From contig BFEA01000631.1 in the NCBI GenBank assembly GCA_003427395.1, positions 609,843 to 673,842 of the forward strand: a stretch of DNA of 64,000 bases, read 5' to 3'. The DNA is from Chara braunii (taxonomy: Eukaryota > Streptophyta > Charophyceae > Charales > Characeae). Shown here in pieces: positions 34,631 to 46,709 of the stretch (its first letter is position 1; every line of letters starts with the position of its first letter). The notes under the pieces are model-generated. The model saw nothing but the letters and a program-made list of their open reading frames with translations, was not told the origin of the DNA and did no database searches. The position numbers were made by a program, and so were the translations under genes.

Positions 34631-36210
34631 TGCTTTCCCCACCTCTGCTTTATCGCCTGTATCTGGCTAAAAAACTCGTCCAGATTCTTTCAATTTTCCT
34701 CTACTTCGTCAACCTCCTGCCTCGCCCTATCAGCGCCAACTTGTGGAATAACCCAGACGCCACCACGACTGTTGACTGATACATGCAATAGGATGAAGGT
34801 CATAAAAGTCAAAATCCGCTAAGAGTACGTAACAAACACCTGCCGAATCAGCCAGCCCCATAATATGAATATTGTTGAAGAGCGTTTGCGCTTCTCAGCT
34901 GTCGTGGCTCCGACACTGCGACGAGTATGAGCGCGTGGCCTGCTGCGAAACTGGCCGTGTGGGCCGAGGTGGAGCGGGTCCCGGTGCAGGTCCTGGTAGT
35001 AGACTAGTAGTAGTAAATATTCAAATGAGAATTTTGAAGCCCGAAGTGGGAAAAAGGTCCCACGTGCACGACCTTGGCCTCCCTGCAGTCTGCAGTCCCT
35101 GCCCCAGTGCGCTTGCCCCTCTTCATCCAAGGATGGCCCGACGGCCCGCTCTTCAATATCGTTGCTTGCCTGTACCACCGTCTTCACCTGCTTACTCCAC
35201 TCAGGCAAAGTACTCCACCTCCTCGGGGCTTCAGCGGGCATGCACACTCTCCACACCCTCATATGAGATCGAGGCAAGTGAACTGCGGCCTGACGGACAG
35301 CGCCCTAAGGGGCACATCCTAATCTTCTCTGTATGATTCCAATTTTAACAGATGTCCCAAAGAACTTAGACCTGGCCAGTAGTCCCAGCTACCCCTAAGG
35401 AAACATTGGGGGTGGCTGCAGACTAGACGGTTCGATTGGTCTTTTCGCCTCTATACTGAAGCTTGTTGACTCACTGCCTTTTCACCATTGCGGCTACCGC
35501 CACAGTGCTCCGGTCTCATACCGATTAGGGGGAGTTCGCTACTGCCTCGGCCTTCCAACAGCCAGCTCCCACACAGATAGTTGGTCGCGGCGCGGCCTGC
35601 TGTAAAGCCTATTGTGGGCCTTGGTAAGCGGACCCCGGCGCAAATATTGGTGGTAGCAGCAATTTATTCAAACAACTCTGAAGACCGAAACGAAGACGGG
35701 TTCCACGCCCCCAGCCTTGAACGGGACAATTAAAATAGCAGTAATAATAATAATAATAATAAAACATTATACTCACAGAAACAAAGTCATAAGGCGAGGA
35801 AAAAACTTTGGCCCCGCGGCAGCAAAACCATGGGGAATAGTCTCACCTAGGCCTTCGACCCCACGGTCCCTTCGCGCCACTCCGATGATCCTGCGCTGCC
35901 GCTTGTTGTCTTTGATCCCTTAATCTCCTTTTTGAAAGTCTGACACCGTAGCCAATAGTGTTAGGCCCAAGGCTGAGCCTAATGCTAGCTGACGCCTATG
36001 TAGGTCGGTACTATGCCGCATGCGGGTCCACTTGAGACACTCCAAACACACGTTGAAAATACTCTGAAATTTTGAAAAACAAAAAATAAAAAAATTAAGA
36101 GATATAACACCCTTGCGAGAAAAAAAGTTTGCGTCATGGGAAAGCGAGAAATTTGGAATATGAGAAAAACAAAAATACAAAGTCTGCAAAGCTAAAAGAC
36201 TGACATCGGG
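34631..36210. other. Dispersed-repeat fragments, no gene
   Basis: Two copies (about 34.97-35.06 and 35.61-35.71 kb) of the block also seen at 22.67-22.76 kb. A short ACCC-type terminal word GGTCCCACGTGCACGACC near 35057 echoes the fold-back ends at 62.87 and 63.3 kb. An (AAT)n tract lies at 35742-35762. The frames here are repeat shadows. Confidence 0.45.
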
Positions 36211-36540
36211 TATAGCACGATTACCCGACCGGAACCTTTACCCGCCCGTACCCACCCCTTTTTTTTTTTTGTCACCCGTACCTGCCCATACCCGTCTATT
36301 TTTTTTTCCTGGCCGCCCATACCCATTTTTTTCTTCTTCTCCCGTACCCCTAACTGCTCCTACCCAACCATGATCTCCAAAAGGGGCAACTGTGCCCGCC
36401 CTAACAACCACCACCTTTTGGTTGTGCCTGCCCATACCCAACTCCCCCTTCGGAAGGGTACCCATACCCACCCGTAACCTGGCGGTTACAGTCGGGTACG
36501 GCCGGGTACGGGTAACGGTTACCCGTTTGCGCTCTCTGTC
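36210..36540. repeat. Clustered ACCCG/CGGGT words
   Basis: About 330 bases dense in CCCGTACC, TACCCAT and, near the right end, CGGGTACGGGTAACGG and TTACCCG, broken by T-runs. The left end has mainly one orientation and the right end has both. Such subterminal word clusters occur in hAT-type DNA transposons, but no terminal inverted repeat or 8-bp target duplication was found. Confidence 0.4.
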
Positions 36541-37099
36541 GTTAACCTTCTCCACACTTGTGGCATTGATGTTGGGGCATTCTACGTGAGTAGATGCTGG
36601 CTGGCTGACTATTGGTGTAGTGAGGCGAAGTGTTGGATGTCTGCAGGAGCACTTGGAGGAGGTGAGAGGCAGCCATAGCCATAGGCTAGGAGCTTTTTTG
36701 CCCCACCCTTGTGCTTGTGCTGCAAGCTGGTGTGTGGGTTGCGGCCGTAAGGCTGCAACGGGCTATGACCGTGTGTCAAGAGGCCTACGACACGGAGGTG
36801 CTTTTCCGACGGCCTGTATGGTAACAAATTACATTTTGCATGAGGAGGCTGCCCTGCCATAATTTTAAAAGAAGGTGCTGCCAAAAATTTTATGTGGCAC
36901 AACAGGATTTTTTTTACATCGGTAGTAACAGGGACGTGGTGTATTCGACAATGTTTTGAGGGGAGGTGCTGTCGAAATTGCGCAACGCGGTTGGTGGTTT
37001 TACCGACTGTACTTTAGGACTACGACGCTGATTTTTTTATGGTATGGTATCTGGCGGTATGGCCATTTGGGGGTTGGTACTGCGGCATTGACGCCGGAG
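36541..37099. other. Unassigned, with three GGTGCTGC core echoes
   Basis: GAAGGTGCTGCCAAAAATTT near 36870, GAGGTGCTGTCGAAATT near 36962 and GAGGTGCTGCTAATTTTGG near 37096 echo the core of the composite repeat's second array, ~90-135 bases apart. Confidence 0.4.
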
Positions 37100-37600
37100 G
37101 TGCTGCTAATTTTGGATGAGCGCCCTGTCGAGCGCATCGACTCCCGCCTTTTTCACAAAGGCGAGAGCCCTCCCGACCATGTCACGCAGGAGTTTAACAA
37201 AAACAAAAATCGAGAGACAATTCGGGAACGACGCATAATAATCCCGCGAACCGCCGAGACGGCCGTGGTAGCGTCGTCCCTTCGCCGCTCTAACCGGGTG
37301 TGCCAGCTATACATCCCAGTCCCCTACGACAAGATAGGTTCCCGCGGGGCATAAGCTTTCCCTTCCTAAGGGGCTGTCATCACCCTTAGGGGCGTATCCC
37401 TACCGAGTTACTGACCCACGTGCGAAAATTTTTAGACGTAATTGCAGAGGTAGGTTAGTCGAGGGCGTTTGCTCGTTCGTTGTAGTATAGATACGCTTGG
37501 TTAACGCCAAGTGGACCCGAGCGTCGTCCATCCCTTAGGGCGCCAATCTCCTAAGTACGAAGCGGATGCCGGTCGACTAGGACGGTCTCAACCAAGTGTG
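37100..37600 (-). repeat. Fragment of the composite distal block (reverse)
   Basis: Matches 28.84-29.35 kb in the same direction: GAGCGCATCGA, GTCACGCAGGAGT, a GGGCGTATCCCTACCGAG block and a GGTCGACTAGGACG end. Open frames through it are not conserved. Confidence 0.65.
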
Positions 37601-39300
37601 AAACCCAACATTAATCCTAGTCCCTTTTACACATAGTCAAACGAAAGTTACAACAATCATGTATAACTACATCAAAAGAAATCGACCATAGTCGACAGGA
37701 ACATATCCAATCTGAAAAGATAACTGAATGAATCCAAATCATCATTAGATACATTCAATAACATAAGATTGAAATAAAATTCAACCACCCCCGGTCGAAC
37801 TCCACAAAAATCATACAGCCGCCAACGAGGAGTTCGTTTTTCGACAATAACATAGATGCCGCCGACAAGGTAATCGGCTGCCTTAGTTTTGGCTTAATGA
37901 GACGCGTTGCCAAAGTCATTCATTTCACCTACCGGTGACTCAAAATTCGACACACATTTCTGTCTTCATCCGTTTTCAAACTTTTTGGATGACAAGCTAC
38001 TTTGCGAATGATTCTTGATCAGGGGCATTGCTTGGAGTGTTGCATGCCTCTCCCTCTAGGAAGTGGCCTGGGGTATTCCTCCTCCTCGCCCGAGCACAAA
38101 ACTCGGATCTCAGAAGTCGGGCCGTCTCCACCGAATCGGCAGAGTACCCCCCTGTAGAACGGTCCACTGCGGGTCGATAACAGGGTCGGCTCCTGAAGCA
38201 ACAAACCCCCGCCTCAGATGCTTCGTAAAGATAGAAGATGTGTCCACTGCAAGAAACTTTCAATTATTCTCACTTCTCAACTTAGACGAAAATAAGTCGA
38301 AGGAGATAGAGAATGAGAATCATTTGGACAAGTACAGGTCGTTCGGGATAGAACAGGTCATTCCTTGGGAGAAGACTAAGTCTGTTTGACCTATTCCACT
38401 TTATTTAAATCGAATCATTTTACGACACTCACTGAATTAATATTTTTCAGAACAAAACGTCCTTTTAACAAACAGACAGGTGAAAGATTAAAAGAGGACA
38501 ATCATTTTCTTCATCTCAAATAGGCATAATCAATCTTCTTTGTAGGCACCCTTCTACCTACATGCACACCAAGCCAAGAAAACACGTTCAAAAGAAAACA
38601 GTATCATCCCAAACTCAAGTCAGACTTTTCCATTCAGATGCATGACTCGTACAACTTTCCTCTTCCTTTTCAACGAACATTCAATGAACAGGGTCAAGCG
38701 AATTGTGGGTTCACACAGGTGTGAAGGAATATCTGAGTCATTCAACTGACCTTGAGTGAAATTCGAATCGGCTCACTCAAGAAAGTCGAGTAACATGCCA
38801 ATCAAATTTGAAAACGACGATCGTCGTTATGACTAAAAATATGCAGCTTGCAGCTTCACAGCTTACGCCTGTTCCACTGAACGATGATCCGCCGCCTTCT
38901 CCAAGCACTATGTCCGCTCACAATAGTCACACCAACATGTCGGTCCTGATCTCAAAACTCAGTTTCACCTAGTCCCAAAATGGTCCCAGATGCTCTCAAT
39001 GCAATCTCACACCATAGCCGCAATACTAGGTGGTTCAGAACTCAAAACCGCTTGCACTGCGTGCTGCAAAAAAATAAAGGTGGCCCTGGCTGAAAACCGC
39101 AAGCGCTGCAGCTTCAGTAGCCCGTGTCGCATGCACTCATTCCACGATATCATCACTCTGTCGGTCCACGCACCACTGCCGCATGGACCCAATCGTGCAC
39201 CAGCACTAGCCCAACCTCTATACCATGTTGGGACCCACCATAGCCGTCGTACACCACAAAAAATAAAGCGTGGAATTGCCGCTCGCCATGCCGTCAAAAC
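37601..39300. other. Unassigned sequence
   Basis: AT-rich then mixed. Several frames of 60-135 codons are open on both strands with no domain pattern. No clear repeats apart from short words. Nothing can be named. Confidence 0.35.
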
Positions 39301-39469
39301 CGGTACCAAGTCGTCGTGCCAAAAAACATTAGCAGCAGTTCCCACCAAAGTGTCGCCGCCGCCGTACCAAAATTTCTGCAGCGTAACCTCATAAAAAAAA
39401 AGAAACATCGTCATTGTCTTCCCGCCAAACAGTTAGCACCCCCCCCTTAGAGAGACCTTGACGCCACCA

Positions 39470-39900
39470 TGTCACTAGTTCGGCAGCAACACCCTCTCAA
39501 AGTGCGACTACTGTCACCGCCGTGAAAAACCAGCAGCGCTTCCACACCACTGCCGTTAGAACCAGTGTCGCCGCCGCCGCAAAAATCCGGCAGCGCTTCC
39601 ACGTCACTGCCAAAAAAAAACATTGTTGATGCCGGAAGATTTCGGCAACACTTCCTCGTCACCACCAAAATCTCAGTGACGCCGCCACAAAAAAATTGGC
39701 AACACTTCCGCGTTGCCGCCTAAAATGCACTGTCGCCGTCGTGCAAAACGGGCAGAGTCTCCCTTGCACCGCTTGCCGAAGACCTGCTGCCGCCATGCAA
39801 AACGAGCAGAGTCTCCCCTACACCCCTTGCCGAAGACCTGCCGTTGCCATGCAAAACGGGCAGAGTCTCCCCTGCACCACTTGTCGAAGACCTGCCACGA
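39470..39900. repeat. CCG-rich array ending in three 54-bp units
   Basis: 39733-39894 holds three clean 54-bp units (spacing 39742, 39796, 39850) with TGCAAAACGGGCAGAGTCTC. They translate as an 18-residue repeat (QNGQSLPCT.CRRPA.AM) in one forward frame. Before them are degenerate units with GGCAGCGCTTCCAC, the same core seen reversed in the composite arrays. The 39696-40082 frame is probably repeat-driven. Confidence 0.65.
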
Positions 39901-41245
39901 ACAGCAGCACCTCCCGCTGGCACCACGTAGAACGGTGGCTATGGCAGCCTCTCCTTTCCTCTCTCACTGCAGACCTTCACTCCACTTCTCCTCTCACTCA
40001 TTGCTCACCAACACTCTGGCAGCATAATGTTGCTCTCCACTCCACACTCAATCAAAATGTGGGCAACACCTCAGCTGAGTGAGGATGCTGCTGGTCAGCC
40101 CTGCTTTCATAACTGGGCTGGAGTGGTGGGCAGCCACTTGGGGCTCGGCCAAAAAACAGGGTTGAGCCTGACCCTCGATCTGAACTTCGATCGAGGGTTG
40201 GGAATCTTGATGTTCCCCTAGGAACATCAGGTCCCAAGCCTTGGCAATGCACCCGACCACTTCCCCCGGCCAGGTGCAGCCTCGAAGTGGTTGTATGAAG
40301 CCATTCTCAGCAAACTGTTGAAACCAATAGTCTGCTGTCAATTCAAAGTCCAGATGTTTCTCTGCCGTGCATCTGAACTGAGGTCGCGAATGAGTTTGTG
40401 ACTGTTTTTTTTTTTTCTAACTCTTATCCTACCCTCCTAATCTTTCTTTCTTTTTTTTTCTTTTCCCTTTTTTTTTTTACACTTTTTCCCCCCTTCTCGT
40501 TTTTTTGTGCAGGGGGCAGCTCGTTTTTCAAATGAGCAGCCTCCCCTTTCTCAAAGTCGTTTCACAGAGTCGAACTAGAGTCTAGCCCAGCAGGATCTTC
40601 TTTCCCCCTTGCCCCGCTCGCCCGTACCTGGACGCCCACGACGCCAGGTACAGGCGACGTTTTGCAGCCTGTTCACCAATGTGAACAGGCACAGGGTACA
40701 CTGTTGAACTCTTACCTATTGGCTACTGCGTCGCGCATTGTCGCATTCATTCGTGGCCAGGTAAGCTCTCTCTCTCTCATACACACACACTAGGCTTCCC
40801 TTAGCGCACCCATATCTGGTACTATATGAGTGCCAGATTCGGGCACTTTTTTCACTAAGACTGTGACCCGTTTTCTACAGCGAACGGGCTCAGTCTTAAG
40901 AAAAACGGGGGGGGGGGCATAAAGAAGAAGAAAAAAACAAGAAAATATAAATAAATAATGAATCTAAAAAAAAAAGAAAAAAAAGTGCTTACCTTGCGAA
41001 ACGATCGCCCGTTAAAACGAGCGTCCGAGTCAGCACCTTCTGGGGACTTCAAGTTCCCCTCACTTCATACAGCACTCCATTCTCAGTTTAGTTTTTTTTT
41101 TTTTTTTCCGATTTATGCGTGTCGTCCTTACGCAGTTGCCATGCTGATCCGTGCGCGACGGATTTCTGCCACACGATCTCAACAATCGTGCGGCCGAAAT
41201 CGGCCGCGCCGATTGCCCCCCCCTCTGGTGGCTGCTCCAAAAGGA
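39901..41245. other. Unassigned, homopolymer-rich
   Basis: Includes T-runs near 40402-40480 and 41091-41107, a short CT then CA tract near 40767-40792, a G-run near 40905, and A-rich DNA near 40960. A near-palindrome GATGTTCCCCTAGGAACATC lies near 40210. No gene is supported. Confidence 0.4.
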
Positions 41246-41248
41246 GCT

Positions 41249-41735
41249 ATCACGACCGGCACGGATCCACTTTTGAACACCGTGTCATGGCTGTAGTGGT
41301 TAAGAGACTCGGCTCTTGAGGATGAGGGCGCCGGTTCGAATCTGTGCTTTGCACGGAGGAGGTCACGTGGCTGATAAAGTACAAACTGTACTTCAACCGG
41401 GTAACCAGCCGGGAAATTACCAGGATGTGGTGACCCGTAGGTAAAACCGTTGGATAAGCGGTTGTGTTGGATGAGAGCAGAGTGTGCGACTACTGCCTGT
41501 GTGGCGGATGCCTTGTGTGGTGTTGTGTGTGTGTGTGCGTGTGAGTTGAAGGACACTACAATCATGAAGGGGTGGGGTGGATATCACGACCGACACGGAT
41601 CCACTTTTGAACACTGTGTCATGGCTGTAGTGGTTAAGAGACTCGACTCTTGAGGCTGAGGGCACCGGTTCGAATCCGTGCTTTGCACGGAGGAGGTCTT
41701 GTGGCTGATAAAGTACAGACTATACCCAGTAAGGC
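41249..41735 (+). repeat. Tandem 334-bp repeat with tRNA-like (SINE) heads
   Basis: Units start at 41249 and 41583 (ATCACGACC, then CACGGATCCACTTTTGAAC). Each contains a tRNA Ser/Leu-like head: A-box region TGGCTGTAGTGGTTAAGAG (41287 and 41622) and B box GGTTCGAATC (41333-41342 and 41667-41677). Acceptor-stem pairing is not evident, so this is a SINE-type sequence, not a working tRNA gene. The first unit ends in a GT microsatellite. The second diverges after about 41731. Confidence 0.65.
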
Positions 41736-41744
41736 GCAGCATAT

Positions 41745-41812
41745 CATATTCGATCCCGGTATCTGCTGGGTGAGAGTTTGGCACTGTAACCTACTGGGCT
41801 AGCTCCTATCAC
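41745..41812 (-). repeat. tRNA-derived SINE-like head (minus strand)
   Basis: On the minus strand an A box (TAGCCCAGTAGGTTACAG, 41784-41806) is followed by a B box (CGGGATCGAAT, 41748-41758) at tRNA-like spacing. It directly follows the tandem SINE pair. No 3' poly(A) was identified. Confidence 0.5.
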
Positions 41813-43680
41813 GACAATGATAGGAGCAACTCTTCTATATGAAGAGTTTGCCCAGTCACTTCTCCGCATGTCGTGGTCTTGCAGGCCCTGTCTGCCTGCG
41901 GCTCTGCAGATCCCGCCTGCCTGAAGCCTAATAGGTTTCGTTGGCAGGCCCTGCCCCGTCGGTTGGCCGCATGACCTCGGCAACGGCCTATCAACCCCGT
42001 GGCTCGATGTCAACTCCCGCGACCCAGGAAATAAAAAACCTCCTTCCTGTTTCTCCTGCGTCTCGGCCCTATACCCGACGCATCCCTCTTTTTAGCCTAC
42101 TTAGGCCCTGTCGGGTCTAGCTTTAGTTTTTCCATGACCACGCACCACTGCGGCCCTGTCGGGAACCACGGCTGACATGTCGTACCGCCGACTCCCGTTG
42201 TTTCAATCGGAAGGTTAGTCTGAATAAACTTTCTGGCAACGTCGGTCTCATCAAGTCCTTTAATCCAATGAAAGAGTCGGACAGCGTCTGACGTTTAAAA
42301 ATCCCCGGCAAATACCCTTGTCAAGGTATTTGCCCTGACACCGCGATTCAGGTTTATATTTTTGGATGATCATTTGGTGGTGCGGCGGCAGCGTGAAACC
42401 ACTTGGGACCCAATTTGGGACCAAGTGAGTTGAAATTGAGGCTGAGACAAGTATTGTGACAAACATTTTGTGATCTAGTGTGGTGATTGGTGGAGATTGG
42501 ATCTGGGATTGAGGTGGGACTATTCTTGGCGGACGAGGTACCATTGAGAGTGTAGTGGTGGATTACTCAGGGCTATAAGTGAGAGCACCCTCCTCGAGGG
42601 TTATCTCACTTCAGTCCTAGTGAGTGGCCGCTTGTGTCCGTATGGACATTTGAAGAGGACGCGGATCATTTTTTGTTGTAAACGGCCACAACTTGTGAGT
42701 TGTGTGACCGATTTTTTTGAAGAGAATTATTTGGTTTTCTTGAGTAAGTCGTCTTCAACTTCACTCAAGGTCAGTTGTAACTCAGTTCCCCTTACACACC
42801 TGTGTGAACCCACACCTTGCATGGCCTTGCTTTGAATTCAGGGAAAGGTAGAGTAAATTGTGTGACGTCATGCATATGGGAAAGGCGGGCTGACTTGGTT
42901 GGGATATGGATGATTTTTTTTTATTTTTATTTTTTTGCCGGTAGGTAAAAAATGTGTGAAAAAAAAGAGCTGCATTATGTTTGCTCTAGGAGATAACAAA
43001 AAAAATTCACTCTTGACGTCAGGAGGACCGGTGGTTTAAGGAATAAAAATATGAAGTTTTTTTATTGTCTCAAAAGATCATGTGTATAGTCCTATAAGTC
43101 ATGTAGCATGGCGAACGTGTTCGAGGGTTTCGTGAGCGGACTAATATGTTATCTTGTTTATGACTACATTCCCCTTAAAATATCCTTTCTTCTATGGGCA
43201 ACCTTTCCTTTTTTTTCAAAATTTTATTTTTTTTCATATTTTTATTTTTAACTTTGTCTTGACTAATAATTTGAAGATGCACCTGGGACAAAAGTTGTTT
43301 GTGTTATTATTTTACATATTATAAATTTTTTAAGAATGTTTCTACTGTAAGCTTCAAAATTGCTTTATAGTAATTTATACTTTAAGAACGACGTATAGTC
43401 CTATACATCAGTATTCACTAAAACTGTTTTTTTTACAACTTTCGAGTTTGCCTTGCAATTTTTTTCTTGGATCTCTGATGTTTGTCGGTCTGTTGGAAAT
43501 CACTTATAGTCCTATAACAGGATCTTTGTTATAAACGGTTTTCCGGCACATTTTTAAGATCGCTTCACTTTTAGCTCGATTTTTGGCCTCGTCTCTCGAG
43601 AAAGGATTAAAGACGCTGTTCTTTTTTTATTAAATACAACTTTTTCACTTCTACGATTTCACTCTATACAAAATGCTAGG
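41813..43680. other. Unassigned; two hairpins and a repeated 12-mer
   Basis: A hairpin at 42307-42334 (arms GGCAAATACC and GGTATTTGCC), another near 42579-42612 (AGTGAGA and ACCCTC pairing with GAGGGT and TCTCACT), and TATAGTCCTATA three times (43085, 43394, 43505). The rest is AT-rich with no credible gene. Confidence 0.45.
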
Positions 43681-43899
43681 TTTTACAGGTTTTGTTGGGT
43701 TTTCATGAATCCTGTGTTCCTATCGCCTGTTCCACTCTTCTGTACTACGTTTGCCCTCCCATCAACTCTTCCTACCTTGCCCGAGATCCTCATCTCCTTT
43801 CTTCAGCCCTCTTTCCTCTTTGCTCTGTCTGTGCCTACTCCCAACTCGCTCGTCAATCCTACCTAGGCTTGTGCATTGTCGTCTGCATTTACCGCCACA

Positions 43900-44126
43900 C
43901 ACACTATTTCTTCCTTTTCTCCTCTCCTTCCCTTCTTCCCTCCTCCTTCTTCTTCTTCTTTTTCTTCTCCGCCTCCTTTTCTTTCTCCTTTCTTCTCCTT
44001 CTCCTTCTTCATCCTTCTTCTTTCTTTCTCATTTTCTCTTCTCAAGCGGTCACCTACCATCTTTTGCGCAACCCCTACCTTTAATGACGACTAAAATAAA
44101 TACCAAGCATTACCAATAATAGTAAC

Positions 44127-44179
<53 letters not shown>

Positions 44180-44666
44180 TAATAAAAATAAAAATAATAA
44201 TAATAATATAATAAATAGTATGCAAAAGGAAATGTACAATAGTGAGACGAAAATATCCAGAGCGCACAATCACATTGAAAGCCAGATCGTATCACAGTAT
44301 CTAGAAAGCAGAATTGCACCAATATGATGCTAACGGAGACTTGTAACACTGACCTCCAATATCAATGAAAGCTTGTTTTTTGCCACCACCAACATATGTA
44401 TCCATGACTTTCTCCCTACATGGTGCTTTGACTCCCAGCCTACGAATGGTATATCCTACCTAGCCTATCTACAATGTCGTAGGTATCGCCAACAGTTCCC
44501 CGACGTACGAACAGATCTCGATCAATGTCGATCGCTTCAAGCATTAGATAAGTCTCTCGTATCACTCACAACCTCGATCCCCGCTCACAGATGCCACATG
44601 CACTCAAGGACAACCATGCACCCCATGAGCATAGTGCAAGGCCTGTTCGGTTTGTCGATGTATATT

Positions 44667-44712
<46 letters not shown>

Positions 44713-44750
44713 TATATAGATAGATAGATAGATAGATAGATAGATGGATG
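43900..44750. repeat. Microsatellite cluster: CT-rich, (AAT)n, (TA)n, (GATA)n
   Basis: CTT/CCT-rich at 43.91-44.05 kb; AAT repeat about 44115-44215; TA repeat 44671-44710 leading into GATA repeat 44711-44746. Poly-Leu, Ile and Tyr frames here are artefacts. Confidence 0.9.
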
Positions 44751-46070
44751 TATATATATGCATATATATATAGACATTCCTAACCCACGTGGTCAATTCC
44801 TTCTCCCTTTCTCTCCCTCTCTCATACACACACTTATACACACACACACGCACACCTACGTTCAACCAAACAAGAATCGGTGGTAGAGTGTACTTCCATG
44901 TTTTAGACGTAGATTCATTTAATTTCGTTATCATGTCGATGGAAGTATCGCGGATCAAACCGAGAGATTGCCACACCCACACACACTCATACGCACTCAC
45001 ACATGCATCCGAGTGTATATCTAGGTAGATTCACTTGACTTAGCTCATTCAATCGACGGAAGCTGCATAGACCCTCCCCCCACACGAGTCATTACACACA
45101 CACATACAATCCATCGAACCAAGTGTGGGGGAGTATACTTCCATGTTCAATCGGAAGATCCCTCAGTCTTGACTCACCCCACTTGCGAAAGTAGCATGAA
45201 GTAGTCACGGGATACACGCGTTCACTCATACACCCACAAGCCAGTAGTAGTGTATCTTTTAGATACATTCGGTTTTTCTTATTACCGATAGAGATATCGA
45301 ACTAACCACGGTGAGGTAGAAGACTTACCTGTTGGTCGGTGCGTTGATCCACGAAGTAGCTCGGATGGTCAATCATGCGCTGCGCCCCCTCTTCAAGCCT
45401 TAACACCTCTAAACACGCGGAATGCGTTCGTCGTGAGTGCAGACACGAAGACAATATTTTGACAAAAGTCGCAATCGTTTCTCTCTGAAGCCTTACAGGA
45501 CAAAGGCGCCAAAGTTGGGAATAGGCAGTAGATAAGTTGCCTTTACCCTCCCTCGCTTTCTCCTCTTCCTCCTCCTTCTTCTTCTTCTTTGCCTCCTCGC
45601 GTCTCCTTTTATTGCGTGATCAAATTCCCCTCCCCTTCTCACACGCTCTTCTTCCCTCTCTCTCTTCCCCTTTTCCCCTTCTCCCCTTCTTCTTATCACG
45701 CCTCCTTTTCCCTGCTCGACCACCTTTTTCTTAGTTTGCTCACGCTATCTCCTCTCGCTCATGCTCACTTTTCTTTCCGCTTTCCGCATACTCCCTTTTT
45801 GCTCTTCCTTAAGCCGTACCTCCCGTGCCTTCGCTATGCCGCCCGTACCTCTCAACGGCCAAGTCTTTCGCGATCTCGACCGGATGAGCTACTAGGCCGA
45901 ATCTATCCTGGTTTCAGCGGTGTATTCTGAAAAGTAAATCCAAAAAGAGAAACCACGGGGTTCGATAAAGAATAAAAAGAAGGAAAATTAGTAAAATAAA
46001 ATCTAACTAATAAAAGAAATAAAAAAAACAAAAAAAAACAAAGGAAATCTCACTTCTAACCAGCCCATCG
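44751..46070. other. Unassigned, with CA and CT-rich patches
   Basis: Short CA-rich tracts near 44825-44855 and 44975-45005, and a CTTCTT-rich tract at 45.54-45.72 kb. No convincing coding frame or RNA gene. Confidence 0.4.
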
Positions 46071-46084
46071 TGCCAACTGTCACA

Positions 46085-46145
46085 ACGGGGTCTAGTTGTA
46101 CCTGGTTCCAATCTCGAAGTCACGGGTTCGCGCCCCACCCGAACG
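46085..46145 (+). repeat. tRNA-like SINE head (plus strand)
   Basis: TCTAGTTGTACCTGG (A-box-like) and GGTTCGCGCCC (B-box-like, 46124-46134) at tRNA spacing. It lacks a clean acceptor stem, so it is taken as a SINE head. Confidence 0.45.
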
Positions 46146-46202
46146 AAAACGGGGTAAAACTAAAATCGAGTTCCTTATAAAAAGGAGCTGGCTCAGGGTC
46201 GA

Positions 46203-46272
46203 GCGGACTCGATCCCTGCTTCCGTTGTTTATCAGTCCGCCCTTCTAACCTACTGAGCTGGCTCCCATACCG
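46203..46272 (-). repeat. tRNA-like SINE head (minus strand)
   Basis: Minus-strand A box CAGCTCAGTAGGTTAGAAGG (46241-46262 region) and B box GGATCGAGTCC (46205-46215). It points towards the plus-strand head 60 bases away, so the two form a convergent pair. Confidence 0.55.
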
Positions 46273-46709
46273 AGAAGATGGGGAGCAACTTTACTTCATA
46301 TAGAGCACCGGCTCAGCCCAACCAGTAGCATGAGCTAGTTTCTAAGTACAAGTGTGTGACCCGCAAGGGTACTGGATTCAATGGTAGGCCCGAAGCGCCG
46401 GTACCAACCAGCGTTCGTGACATCGATGGTCGTGGCGGGGAAAACACTCAAGTAGCGGCCAGACCGGTACCACACTATGTAAGGGTTGATGCACCGGGTA
46501 CTTAAGGCTGAGCAGAAGAAGACAAAGTTGGCATCTCTAGAAACCTAATACCGGTAGTCGCTGCTTGGTGCAGTGACGGCACGTTTCCATAGGTAGTCCC
46601 GACCTCAATGGTCGAGGAATTCGTTCATGGTGTCACGCCGAAAGTTCTTACTTTTCACTCCTGAACACCCCCGGCATGGTAACCGGCGTTGGTACTATGT
46701 CGAATGCAA

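Noticed and set aside
34872-35336. A 154-codon forward frame as a gene
   Set aside because: It lies in a dispersed-repeat block also found at 22.7 and 35.6 kb, where the frame is not kept.
36240-36500. Interstitial telomere repeat
   Set aside because: The CCCGTACC words are irregular and do not match plant (CCCTAAA) or other common telomere units.
36956-37354. A 132-codon forward frame as a gene
   Set aside because: It runs through a reversed distal composite block and is not conserved in the other copies.
41287-41342. Functional tRNA gene
   Set aside because: A and B boxes are present but the acceptor stem does not pair; repeated copies indicate SINE heads. The same applies to 41.75, 46.1, 46.2 and 62.64 kb.
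44081-45000. Frames rich in Ile, Leu and Tyr
   Set aside because: Produced by AAT, TA and GATA microsatellites.
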